A stretch of DNA of 14,090 bases from Thermodesulfobacteriota bacterium (lineage in GTDB: Bacteria; Desulfobacterota; S145-22): contig JANTFN010000021.1 of the NCBI GenBank assembly GCA_024763435.1, positions 1 to 14,090 on the forward strand, in the 5' to 3' direction. The notes beneath the pieces are model-generated. The model ran no database searches, was not told the origin of the DNA, and was given only the letters and a program-made list of their open reading frames with translations. Shown here in pieces: positions 1-5,999 of the stretch. How positions within the stretch are numbered: the first letter of the stretch is position 1; every line of letters starts with the position of its first letter. The translations under genes were made by a program, and so were the position numbers.

Positions 1-250
1 TGCAGTATATGGATTGACGCTGTACTCAACATTTCTGGCCCCAATCTCCAGCCGCCTGGACTATCTTGCTTTATTTTCGGTGATCTTCGCATTTACAGCA
101 TTTGTTGCCACATCGACTTGGGCCTTGTGTGGCGCAGCAATCAAAAATAAATTAAAAAATGACTCATTTAGAAAAACTATAAATATGTCTTTATCCTTGT
201 TGCTCATATACACAGCAATAGAACTCTCTGGGATTTTGGCCTATTTATAA
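1..250 (+). CDS. LysE/RhtB-family exporter, C-terminal part (5' end outside window)
   Basis: The frame is open from base 2 to a TAA at 248-250, giving 82 residues with no convincing start, so I read it as the end of a longer gene cut by the window edge. Two hydrophobic helices are visible (about residues 23-45 and 62-80) around a basic stretch with KNKLKND. The pattern STWALCGAAIKNKL, then a short basic loop, then a final helix, resembles the C-terminus of LysE/RhtB amino-acid and metabolite exporters (family pattern WalfGaalrr.L). Such proteins are inner-membrane exporters of about 200 residues with six helices. The DNA is AT-rich compared with the region beyond 1300. The gene points towards the attC at 270-342, opposite to the cassette gene on the other side. 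The family call is by pattern recall; a short unrelated membrane protein starting at TTG 14 is the alternative. Confidence 0.55.
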   Translation, partial: AVYGLTLYSTFLAPISSRLDYLALFSVIFAFTAFVATSTWALCGAAIKNKLKNDSFRKTINMSLSLLLIYTAIELSGILAYL

Positions 251-269
251 AAAGGGGGAGGCTACAAAA

Positions 270-342
270 GTACAACGACAAAGCTCACCGGCGGCAATGG
301 AGCGCAGCGGAATTGCCGTCCGAGTGCAGCGTCTTGTTGGCC
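270..342 (-). other. attC: Integron attC recombination site (59-base element)
   Basis: The + strand folds into a long imperfect hairpin, as expected of a recombinogenic bottom strand. CAAC (273-276) pairs with GTTG (336-339) as the R box. A poorly paired spacer follows (277-282 against 331-335). GCTCACCGG (283-291) pairs with 320-330 if bases 319, 323 and 327 bulge out, all on the 3' arm. CGGCAAT (292-298) pairs perfectly with ATTGCCG (312-318). The apical loop is 299-311. Outer ends are GTACAAC and GTTGGCC, near the RYYYAAC/GTTRRRY consensus but each with mismatches. Bulged bases on one arm only fix the orientation, because attC sites carry their extrahelical bases on the L'' arm of the bottom strand. 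The cassette it closes therefore lies at higher coordinates on the - strand. The HNH stop codon (352-354) is nine bases away, the usual cassette spacing. Confidence 0.85.
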
Positions 343-351
343 TTTGGTCCA

Positions 352-1041
352 TTATTCAATTTTGTCATGTTTTTGTAAGTTATGCCGCCCACACAACAAC
401 TGGATATTTTCTGGAGTGTTAGAAGAACCCCCTTTTGAAAATGGGATAATATGGTCAAAATGAAGATCTATATCTGAACCACATTTTGCACATTTTCCGC
501 CGTCTCTTTTCCAAACTTCAAGCTTTACCCATGTAGGAATTATACGCCTATGAACCGGATTTTTAGGAACCGGAATAGTTAAATCTTCCTCCCCTTCAAC
601 CGCTTCCAATTTAAATTTAAATACTTTTCTTCCGCTGCTTTTCTCCTGCCAAGAATCGACAAGATGAAAAATCCCGTTATATGACCAAATTCCTTGTTTA
701 ATTTTTTCGTATACCCTAACCCGGTCAGGTTCACGATTTCCGCGTTTGAACTCTTGAGCTGCCAAGTGGAACTTACCGTTTTCTGTTAAATTTCCTGCAG
801 GCGTATATTCAGGTTGATCAATTGATTTTGGATTTGGATTTCTTACTGATCGAGGAGCATCATGCCCTTCGTATATTATTGTTGTTCCATCATCCTCATA
901 ACGATCTTCATATGGCGCTCCGGGCCGAACAGACATGAGTATCACTGAATGGGTTCTGCCAATTTGAAAGTTCATCCCTCTTTGGAGACTCGCCCCTTCT
1001 CGCCGGCACATTTCGAGGTATGGAATTATTTCATTTGCCAT
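352..1041 (-). CDS. SRA-HNH modification-dependent restriction endonuclease (McrA-like), in an integron cassette
   Basis: The protein has 229 residues and two domains. Residues about 20-148 look like an SRA/YDG modified-base-binding domain: a YEDDGTTIIYEGHD block (48-61), then a QPEY...GNLTENGKFHLAA segment and a typical YNGIF / KVFKFKL ending. In SRA domains this fold flips out 5-methyl- or 5-hydroxymethylcytosine. Residues 163-226 are an HNH nuclease with a zinc knuckle (C184, C187, C217, H220), catalytic D196-H197 in HFDHIIP, N212, and the GGSSNTPENIQLLC signature. SRA-HNH fusions are known type IV restriction enzymes that cut modified DNA, so defence against phages with modified DNA is inferred. 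No methylase is adjacent, as expected for type IV. ATG 1041 follows a weak ribosome site; a possible promoter lies at 1096-1122. AT-rich composition and the attC right after the stop mark it as mobile. The exact base specificity cannot be read. Confidence 0.75.
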   Translation of the reverse strand: MANEIIPYLEMCRREGASLQRGMNFQIGRTHSVILMSVRPGAPYEDRYEDDGTTIIYEGHDAPRSVRNPNPKSIDQPEYTPAGNLTENGKFHLAAQEFKRGNREPDRVRVYEKIKQGIWSYNGIFHLVDSWQEKSSGRKVFKFKLEAVEGEEDLTIPVPKNPVHRRIIPTWVKLEVWKRDGGKCAKCGSDIDLHFDHIIPFSKGGSSNTPENIQLLCGRHNLQKHDKIE

Positions 1042-1288
1042 TTGTTATTTCTGAAGGCCAATAGTCCTTTTTATCTTTATTCAGTCGAATTTACATTTAT
1101 ACCTGTTTTATACCCATGTCAAGGTGGCTTTTTCAGGGAATTCCTTTAAAAATAGCATAGTTATTCATCATAATAATAAATATAAGCCATAATTCAGAAT
1201 AAAGATAAGCTTGGAAGAAACTTAGAGGATATTTTTCCCACATCATCACCAGCTTTGAGCTTTTTTGTTTTCCTTCAGTCTTCACCCT
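1042..1288. other. AT-rich intergenic stretch between SRA-HNH and GIY-YIG genes
   Basis: Apart from the candidate promoter and the heptamer repeats I see no gene, tRNA or strong hairpin here. I looked for the second attC or an attI that should bound the cassette on this side and found no CAAC/GTTG pair with a stem between. The right end of the cassette therefore cannot be placed. Confidence 0.5.
1096..1122 (-). promoter_or_regulatory. Candidate sigma-70 promoter for the SRA-HNH gene
   Basis: On the - strand a perfect TTGACA (1122-1117) is followed after 15 bases by TATAAA (1101-1096); reading the -10 as ATAAAT gives a 16-base spacer. It sits about 55 bases before the ATG at 1041 in AT-rich DNA. 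The spacing is a little short, so this is a likely but unproven promoter. A cassette with its own promoter would not depend on the integron Pc promoter. Confidence 0.5.
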
Positions 1289-1306
1289 TCAACCTTCAAC
1301 CTTCCC
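1272..1306. repeat. Tandem heptamer repeat, consensus CCTTCAA, five units
   Basis: Units are CCTTCAG (1272), TCTTCAC (1279), CCTTCAA (1286), CCTTCAA (1293) and CCTTCCC (1300), all in register with a 7-base period. The array runs through the stop codon and last codons of the GIY-YIG gene. The same heptamer family, reverse-complemented, occurs at 13757-13786. Confidence 0.85.
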
Positions 1307-1564
1307 CTCAATCAACTTATCTTTCTCTTTTCTCGAAAGACGCTTGATTTCCGCCTCCCGGCGGCTCGCGTCCGCCCTTGTATAAGCCTCCTCCTGATAA
1401 ACCAGGGTCACGGGAAGCCGGGAGCGGGTGTATTTTGCCCCTGTTCCATCGGAATGGGCCCGCAACCTTTTAACCAGGTTGTTGGTAATACCGGTATAGA
1501 GTGTTCCATCCCCGCATCGAAGGATATAAACTTTCCAGTCCTGGCTGTTTTGTAAAAACTCCAA
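1289..1564 (-). CDS. GIY-YIG nuclease-domain protein (UPF0213/YhbQ type)
   Basis: A single-domain GIY-YIG protein of 91 residues, the usual size of the UPF0213 group. The motif pair is KVYILRCGDGTLYTGIT (residues 11-27; VYIL replaces GIY and YTG replaces YIG). It is followed by the family's RL..H and GAKYTRSRLPVTLVY blocks (residues 33-56) and the REAEIKRLSRKEK helix (69-81), which carries the metal-binding glutamate (E70 or E72). GIY-YIG domains cut DNA through one metal ion; small stand-alone members have poorly known roles, with DNA repair suggested for some. There is no ATG in frame; TTG 1564 is the best start, with AGGT about 10 bases upstream. The last codons (EGKVEG-stop) are encoded by the heptamer array, so the C-terminal tail may be an accident of the repeat. 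It diverges from pyrB with 258 bases between. Confidence 0.75.
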   Translation of the reverse strand: MEFLQNSQDWKVYILRCGDGTLYTGITNNLVKRLRAHSDGTGAKYTRSRLPVTLVYQEEAYTRADASRREAEIKRLSRKEKDKLIEGKVEG

Positions 1565-1697
1565 TGACCGTGCTACCTGACTACGTGTTTTGAACGCAAC
1601 TTCTTCTCTTAGTTTTCATGGCTCGTCCACTTCCCTTCTGATAACTTGCCATCTCCTCACTGGATACTAACAGGCGTATTGGCTCTCTTTTGTACAA

Positions 1698-1713
1698 CTA
1701 TATTGTTTCAGGT
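1698..1713 (+). repeat. 16-bp leader element, copy 1
   Basis: CTATATTGTTTCAGGT here and CTATAATGTTTCAGGT at 1801-1816 differ at one base. Each ends in AGGT, a short Shine-Dalgarno match, and each is followed by ATG after 5-6 bases (1719 and 1823). Confidence 0.6.
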
Positions 1714-1718
1714 AAAGT

Positions 1719-1820
1719 ATGTCAAACAATCTCCACAGTGGTATTGTATCTTGTTTGAAGAGGTTTCCGCCCCCCGCCCTTTTCAAAAAAATTTTTTGTG
1801 CTATAATGTTTCAGGTCTGA
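1719..1820 (+). CDS. Possible leader ORF of pyrB (33 codons)
   Basis: ATG 1719 follows AGGT (1710-1713) at 5 bases and opens a 33-residue frame. It ends with TGA at 1818-1820, two bases before the pyrB ATG at 1823. The peptide is basic and hydrophobic towards its end and contains a Pro-Pro-Pro run encoded by CCGCCCCCC. The frame runs through the A/T tract at 1784-1798. A translated leader ending beside pyrB recalls the E. coli pyrBI leader peptide, where coupled translation and transcription control attenuation. I see no GC-rich hairpin plus T-run that would be a classical attenuator, so the regulatory role is only an analogy. A chance ORF is quite possible. Confidence 0.35.
   Translation: MSNNLHSGIVSCLKRFPPPALFKKIFCAIMFQV
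1723..1757 (+). promoter_or_regulatory. Nested dyad in the pyrB leader
   Basis: An outer inverted repeat CAAACAA (1723-1729) / TTGTTTG (1751-1757) encloses an inner, almost perfect dyad CAAT-CT-CCAC-A-GTGG-T-ATTG (1727-1746). Inner and outer arms share bases 1727-1729, so the two cannot form together in RNA. This could be an operator or alternative RNA structures; no known regulator site is recognised. Confidence 0.35.
1801..1816 (+). repeat. 16-bp leader element, copy 2, with TATAAT and pyrB ribosome-binding site
   Basis: This is the second copy of the element at 1698-1713. It contains a perfect TATAAT (1802-1807) and ends in AGGT (1813-1816), six bases before ATG 1823. If TATAAT were a used -10 box, transcripts would begin near 1814, cutting into that ribosome site and leaving an almost leaderless mRNA. 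The -35 region (about 1779-1785) is poor. The ribosome-site role is therefore better supported than the promoter role. Confidence 0.5.
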
Positions 1821-1822
1821 TA

Positions 1823-2761
1823 ATGGATATAACCTTCTCCCATAGAAACCTCCTTGGCATTGAGGGTCTACGTGTTGATGAAATACGGTCCATCCTGACC
1901 GCCGCGAAGGCCTTCCGGGAAATTTCAAGACGGGAAATCAAGAAGGTTCCCACATTGCGGGGAAAAACGATTATCAATCTCTTTTTCGAACCGAGCACAC
2001 GAACACGGACCTCCTTCGAGCTGGCTGCCAAGCGCCTGAGTGCCGATGCCGTCAATATTTCCTCGTCAACCAGCAGCGTTACCAAAGGAGAAACCCTACT
2101 CGACACGGCGCGAAACCTTCAGGCCATGCATCCGAACCTCATCATTCTGCGGCACAGCAGGGCTGGCGCGCCCCATTTCCTCGCAAAGCATATTGATGCC
2201 CCCATTATCAACGCGGGAGACGGGGCCCATGAACACCCAACCCAGGCTCTTCTTGACCTGTTTACCATGGAAGAAACCCTCCGGGATGTTAAAGGGAAAA
2301 CCATCGGCATTGTGGGTGATATCAAACACAGCCGGGTCGCGCGGTCCAATATCCTGCTGCTGTCAAAAATGGGCGCCCGGGTGACCATCTGCGGTCCACC
2401 GACCCTCATTCCACGGAGAATCGAGGCCATGGGAGTTACGGTAGCCACTGACCTGGACGCGATACTCCCAAGCCTGGATATTATCATGATGCTCCGGATT
2501 CAGCTGGAACGGCAGGAACGGGGGCTGTTTCCCTCTCTCGATGAGTACGCCCGTTTTTACGGGCTGAACCGGCAGCGGCTCAATACCTGCAAAGAAAACA
2601 TTCTGGTCATGCATCCAGGCCCCGTGAACCGGGGCGTCGAGCTGGCCCCTGATGTCGCGGATGGCGGGCACTCCGTTATTCTGGATCAGGTTGAAAACGG
2701 CCTGGCCCTGAGAATGGCCCTGCTTTACATCCTCTGCAGGGGGAAGCACCATGATTCTTAA
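1823..2761 (+). CDS. pyrB: Aspartate carbamoyltransferase catalytic subunit
   Basis: It condenses carbamoyl phosphate with L-aspartate to N-carbamoyl-aspartate, step 2 of UMP synthesis, in the cytosol. The protein has 312 residues, the normal catalytic-chain length. Carbamoyl-phosphate site: PSTRTRTSFE (57-66), HPTQ (138-141) and MHPGPVNRG (263-271). Also typical are SSSTSSVTKGE (70-80 region after NI) and IGIVGDIKHSRVARSN (161-176), which contact aspartate and link the domains. The frame stays open upstream to 1646, but that extension is not pyrB-like. ATG 1823 has AGGT at six bases and gives the family N-terminus. It overlaps pyrC by 11 bases (2751-2761), so the two are probably translationally coupled. 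No pyrI regulatory-chain gene or pyrR follows. The leader may carry control elements (see 1698-1820). Confidence 0.95.
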   Translation: MDITFSHRNLLGIEGLRVDEIRSILTAAKAFREISRREIKKVPTLRGKTIINLFFEPSTRTRTSFELAAKRLSADAVNISSSTSSVTKGETLLDTARNLQAMHPNLIILRHSRAGAPHFLAKHIDAPIINAGDGAHEHPTQALLDLFTMEETLRDVKGKTIGIVGDIKHSRVARSNILLLSKMGARVTICGPPTLIPRRIEAMGVTVATDLDAILPSLDIIMMLRIQLERQERGLFPSLDEYARFYGLNRQRLNTCKENILVMHPGPVNRGVELAPDVADGGHSVILDQVENGLALRMALLYILCRGKHHDS

Positions 2762-4073
2762 GGGGGGACGGGTCATTGACCCCGCATCGGGGACGGATGC
2801 TGTCCTGGATATCCTTCTCGAAAAAGATCAGGCTGTTAAATCGGGGGCAAATCTTTCCCCGCAATTTCCGGATGAAACCGTCCTGGACTGCCGGGGCCTC
2901 TGGATTCTTCCCGGCCTCGTGGACATCCACACCCATCTGAGGGAACCGGGATACGAATATAAGGAAACCATCGCGACCGGGACGCGGGCGGCCGCGGCAG
3001 GGGGAATTACCACCCTCGCCTGCATGGCCAATACCCTGCCGGTGAATGACACGCCCGCCGTCACCCGCTATATTCTGGAAAAGGCTGAACAGGAGGGTAT
3101 CGTGGAGGTGCTTCCCATCGGGGCCGCCACGCATGGTCTCGCCAGTGAACGCCTTTCGGACATCGGCCTGATGAAAGAAGCGGGGATCGTCGCCCTCTCG
3201 GATGACGGGGTTTCCGTTGGAGATGCAGGAATCCTGCGTATCGTCATGGAATACGCCCGGCGCTTCAACCTGCCCCTCATTGAGCATTGTGAAGACCCGG
3301 CCACCGCGAAAGGCGGCGTTGTGGATGAGGGAGAAACCGGCACGCGCATGGGCCTTCGCGGGATTCCCTGTGTCTCCGAAAGCGTTATTGTGGCGCGGGA
3401 TATCCTGATGGCCCGGTGGCTTGGCGCGCCGATTCACATCGCGCATGTCAGTTGCCGCGCGTCGCTTGACCTCATCCGGTGGGGCAAGGATCAGGGGGTT
3501 GCCGTCACCTGCGAGGCTACCCCGCATCACCTCGCGCTGACTGTTGGGGACCTCTTTCAGTCTGATTATGATACCCGGTTCAAGGTCAATCCGCCCCTTC
3601 GGGAAGAGGCAGACCGGCAGGCCCTTCTCGCGGCCCTGAAAGAGGGGGTTATCGACTGCATTGCCACGGACCACGCCCCCCATGACATACAATCAAAGAT
3701 GGTGGAATTTGACGACGCGGCGAACGGCATCAGCGGGCTGGAAACGGCGCTTCCCCTGGCACTAAGCGCGGGGCGCGAGGCGGGTCTGACGCCGCTGGAA
3801 ACCGTTTCCAGACTAACCGTTCATCCCGCCCGGGTTTTAAATATTGACAGGGGGCGGCTCCTGAACGGGGGGCTTTCCCGATTGGTTGTCTTTAACCCGG
3901 ATGAACCCTGGGAGGTGGATCCCGCCCATTTTTTTTCCAGGGGGAAAAATACGCCCTTTGCCGGAAAGACCCTTCGGGGACGGGTTAAAATGACCCTCTT
4001 TGACGGCCGGCGCGTCTTTGTTGACGCCGCCAACCCCTGGGGCCTCAAACCCGTTCCGGATAAAAAGGCTTGA
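2751..4073 (+). CDS. pyrC: Dihydroorotase (class I, multifunctional type)
   Basis: It cyclises carbamoyl-aspartate to dihydroorotate, step 3 of UMP synthesis. The protein has 440 residues, typical of class I dihydroorotases of the amidohydrolase superfamily. Metal ligands are visible in order: DIHTHLREPG (H60, H62), SDDG (D151/D152, in the position of the bridging carboxylate of this class), IEHCED (H179), HIAHVS (H232) and ATDHAPH (D307, H308). The substrate-binding MANT and NGISGLETALPL segments are also present. The start ATG lies inside the end of pyrB and is preceded by GGGGGA at about six bases. A 49-base gap without a hairpin separates it from the next gene, so one transcript is likely. 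The later-step genes pyrD, pyrE and pyrF are not in the window. Confidence 0.95.
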   Translation: MILKGGRVIDPASGTDAVLDILLEKDQAVKSGANLSPQFPDETVLDCRGLWILPGLVDIHTHLREPGYEYKETIATGTRAAAAGGITTLACMANTLPVNDTPAVTRYILEKAEQEGIVEVLPIGAATHGLASERLSDIGLMKEAGIVALSDDGVSVGDAGILRIVMEYARRFNLPLIEHCEDPATAKGGVVDEGETGTRMGLRGIPCVSESVIVARDILMARWLGAPIHIAHVSCRASLDLIRWGKDQGVAVTCEATPHHLALTVGDLFQSDYDTRFKVNPPLREEADRQALLAALKEGVIDCIATDHAPHDIQSKMVEFDDAANGISGLETALPLALSAGREAGLTPLETVSRLTVHPARVLNIDRGRLLNGGLSRLVVFNPDEPWEVDPAHFFSRGKNTPFAGKTLRGRVKMTLFDGRRVFVDAANPWGLKPVPDKKA

Positions 4074-4122
4074 TCGAAAACATCCCCCGTGCCAACCGGC
4101 GGGAGGAAAGGAGGACCCATCC

Positions 4123-4965
4123 TTGGGATGGTTGATGAAACTTAAACAGTTCTTCGGTGGAGAAGACGCACCGCCCTCTTCCGTCACGGAAGAGGATATC
4201 CAGGAACTCATCGATATTGGCGAAAAGGAAGGCCTTCTGAACGAGGAAGAACACGACATGCTGGCCGGTGTCTTCGAGTTTAGAAAGAAAACGGTTCGGG
4301 AGGTCATGATTCCCCGAACGGAAATCATTGCCATGCCGGTGGATGCGCGGCTGCCTGAGTGGATACCGCTGATTGTAAAAGAGGGGCATTCCCGGGTTCC
4401 TGTTTTTGAGGAAACGCTGGACAATATCGTCGGGATTGTCCATGTCAAGGACCTCTTCCAGTTCTGGGGACGGCGGGAAACCGATTTCCCCGTGCGGGAC
4501 ATCCTTCACGCGCCCCATTTTATCCCGGAAAGCCGTCGGCTTGAGGAACTCTTCAAGGACTTCAAGATATGGCGGGTCCATATCGCCGTTGTCGTGGATG
4601 AATATGGCGGAACCGCGGGAATCGTCACGATTGAAGACCTCATCGAAGAGATTTTCGGGGAAATTGAAGACGAATTTGACGCGGTCGAGCAAAACCCCTT
4701 TCAGGTTCAGGAAGACGGTTCAATTCTCGTGGACGCGGGGGTGGAAATTGAGGCCTTCCAGGAATATTTTGACCTGCCCGGGGAAAAGGGAGGCTATGAA
4801 ACCCTCGCGGGCCTTATCTTTGATCTAACAGGCCGCGTTCCCCTCCCGGGAGAAACCATTCCCTATAAGCACCTGAAACTTGAAATCTCGGCCGCGGACC
4901 CGAAACGGATACGGTCAGTCCGTGTCCTCCGTTCAGCCTCGGACGCGTCACCTCAAGGGGCCTGA
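4123..4965 (+). CDS. corC: CorC/HlyC-type CBS-pair protein without DUF21 membrane domain
   Basis: A cytosolic protein of 280 residues. Residues about 20-58 form the acidic EEDIQELIDIGEKEGLLNEEE helix with GVFEFRKKTVREVMIPRTEI, the standard entry to the CBS pair. CBS 1 covers about 60-120, CBS 2 about 125-180 with the hallmark DEYGGTAGIVTIEDLIEEI (159-177), and residues 195-270 are the CorC_HlyC domain (DGSILVDAG, GYETLAGLI). CBS pairs bind adenosyl ligands; relatives are linked to Mg/Co efflux and to membrane CNNM/CorB partners, but no transmembrane segment exists here. TTG 4123 is chosen because GGAGG (4110-4114) sits eight bases upstream; the ATG at 4135 would be 20 bases away. The 3' end overlaps convergent rlmN by 18 bases (4948-4965). 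The name corC is by family, the ion role unproven. Confidence 0.85.
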   Translation: MGWLMKLKQFFGGEDAPPSSVTEEDIQELIDIGEKEGLLNEEEHDMLAGVFEFRKKTVREVMIPRTEIIAMPVDARLPEWIPLIVKEGHSRVPVFEETLDNIVGIVHVKDLFQFWGRRETDFPVRDILHAPHFIPESRRLEELFKDFKIWRVHIAVVVDEYGGTAGIVTIEDLIEEIFGEIEDEFDAVEQNPFQVQEDGSILVDAGVEIEAFQEYFDLPGEKGGYETLAGLIFDLTGRVPLPGETIPYKHLKLEISAADPKRIRSVRVLRSASDASPQGA

Positions 4966-5997
4966 CCCGGTCTCCTCGCTGCTGAGCTGCCCGCAGGCGG
5001 CAGAGATATCACGCCCCCGGCTGTCCCGGATCATTGCCGTCAGGTGCGCGTTCAGCAGGACCTCCTGAAACGCCAGCATTTCTTTTTCCCCCGTTCGTTT
5101 GAAGGGAATGTCCTCTGTTTCGTTAAAGGGAATCAAGTTGACCTTCGCCTTTAAGGGGGCAATGAGCCGCGCGAGGGCTTTCGCGTCCTTCAGTCCGTCA
5201 TTGACCCCCTTCAAAAGAATATATTCAAAGGTTACACGTTCCCGGTTTCGAAGGGTTATTTTTCGGCAGGCGGCCAGCAGCTTCTCGATGGGGAAGCGCT
5301 GGTTTACCGGCATCAGCCGGCTCCGCGTTTCATTATCCGCGGCATTCAGGGATACGGCAAGACGAAACCGTTTTGTCCACGACCCCAGGCCGTTCAGCTT
5401 GTCCACAAGCCCGCAGGTTGAGACCGTCATCCTGCGGTGAGAAAAGGAAAATCCCTCCGGGTAGCCGAGGATTTCAATCGCCTTCCGGACGTTATCAAGA
5501 TTGTCAAGGGGTTCTCCCATCCCCATGAAGACAACATTGGTGATTCGGCTGCCGCGTCCGAGGCGCTTCGAGGCCTGACAGACCTGATCCACGATTTCAC
5601 CCGCCGTAAGATCCCGAATCCACCCCATCCTTGCCGTCCGACAGAATGCGCATCCCATTTTACACCCCACCTGGGTAGAGACGCAAAGTGTCATTCGGCG
5701 ACCATCGGGGATGAGGACCCCCTCCATGGACTGGCCGTCATGGAGACCGTAAAGGAGCTTTTCCGTCCCATCACGCGACTGCTGTGTTTTCAACACACGA
5801 ATTGAATCAGGCAAAAAGGCCAACGCAAATCTCTCCTGGGAGAGACGGGAAATATCGCTCATCCGGGAAAAATCCGCCACCCCTTTCTGGTAAAGCCATT
5901 TGAAAAGCTGTGTGGCGCGAAACCGCTTTTCTCCCATCTGCGCAAGCTGTTTGATCAGGTCTTCCCGCGTGAGGTCTTTCAGAAAAACAGGTGGCAT
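4948..5997 (-). CDS. rlmN: Dual-specificity 23S rRNA (A2503-C2)/tRNA (A37-C2) methyltransferase
   Basis: A radical-SAM enzyme that methylates C2 of A2503 in 23S rRNA and A37 in some tRNAs, aiding translational accuracy. The protein has 349 residues, full length. The 4Fe-4S/SAM motif is CKMGCAFC (C112, C116, C119), followed by the GEIVDQV and VVFMGMGEPLDN blocks of the family. The SLNA and MPVNQRFP segments are present, and the essential methyl-carrying cysteine lies in DSRGRDISAACGQL (C335). The N-terminal accessory helix-turn domain (6-60) has RFRATQLFKWLYQKG. The start at 5997 has a GGGG run a few bases upstream and lies two bases after the dciA stop. It ends the eleven-gene - strand run. 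The antibiotic-resistance relative Cfr is unlikely because the RlmN-type N-terminus and its motifs are all present. Confidence 0.95.
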   Translation of the reverse strand: MPPVFLKDLTREDLIKQLAQMGEKRFRATQLFKWLYQKGVADFSRMSDISRLSQERFALAFLPDSIRVLKTQQSRDGTEKLLYGLHDGQSMEGVLIPDGRRMTLCVSTQVGCKMGCAFCRTARMGWIRDLTAGEIVDQVCQASKRLGRGSRITNVVFMGMGEPLDNLDNVRKAIEILGYPEGFSFSHRRMTVSTCGLVDKLNGLGSWTKRFRLAVSLNAADNETRSRLMPVNQRFPIEKLLAACRKITLRNRERVTFEYILLKGVNDGLKDAKALARLIAPLKAKVNLIPFNETEDIPFKRTGEKEMLAFQEVLLNAHLTAMIRDSRGRDISAACGQLSSEETGSGPLR

Positions 5998-5999
5998 TT

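Noticed and set aside
1251..1266. Intrinsic terminator (AGCT-TTG-AGCT followed by T-run)
   Set aside because: The stem has only four base pairs; too weak to report as a terminator.
1272..1306. CRISPR array
   Set aside because: The units are seven bases long and adjacent with no spacers, and no cas gene is nearby.
1646..1822. N-terminal extension of pyrB back to 1646
   Set aside because: The extra 59 residues are unlike any part of the enzyme, ATG 1823 has a ribosome site, and 312 residues is the normal size.
2676..3692. Long open frame on the - strand opposite pyrC
   Set aside because: It lies fully within confidently identified pyrC, has no recognisable motifs and is typical of antisense frames in GC-rich coding DNA.
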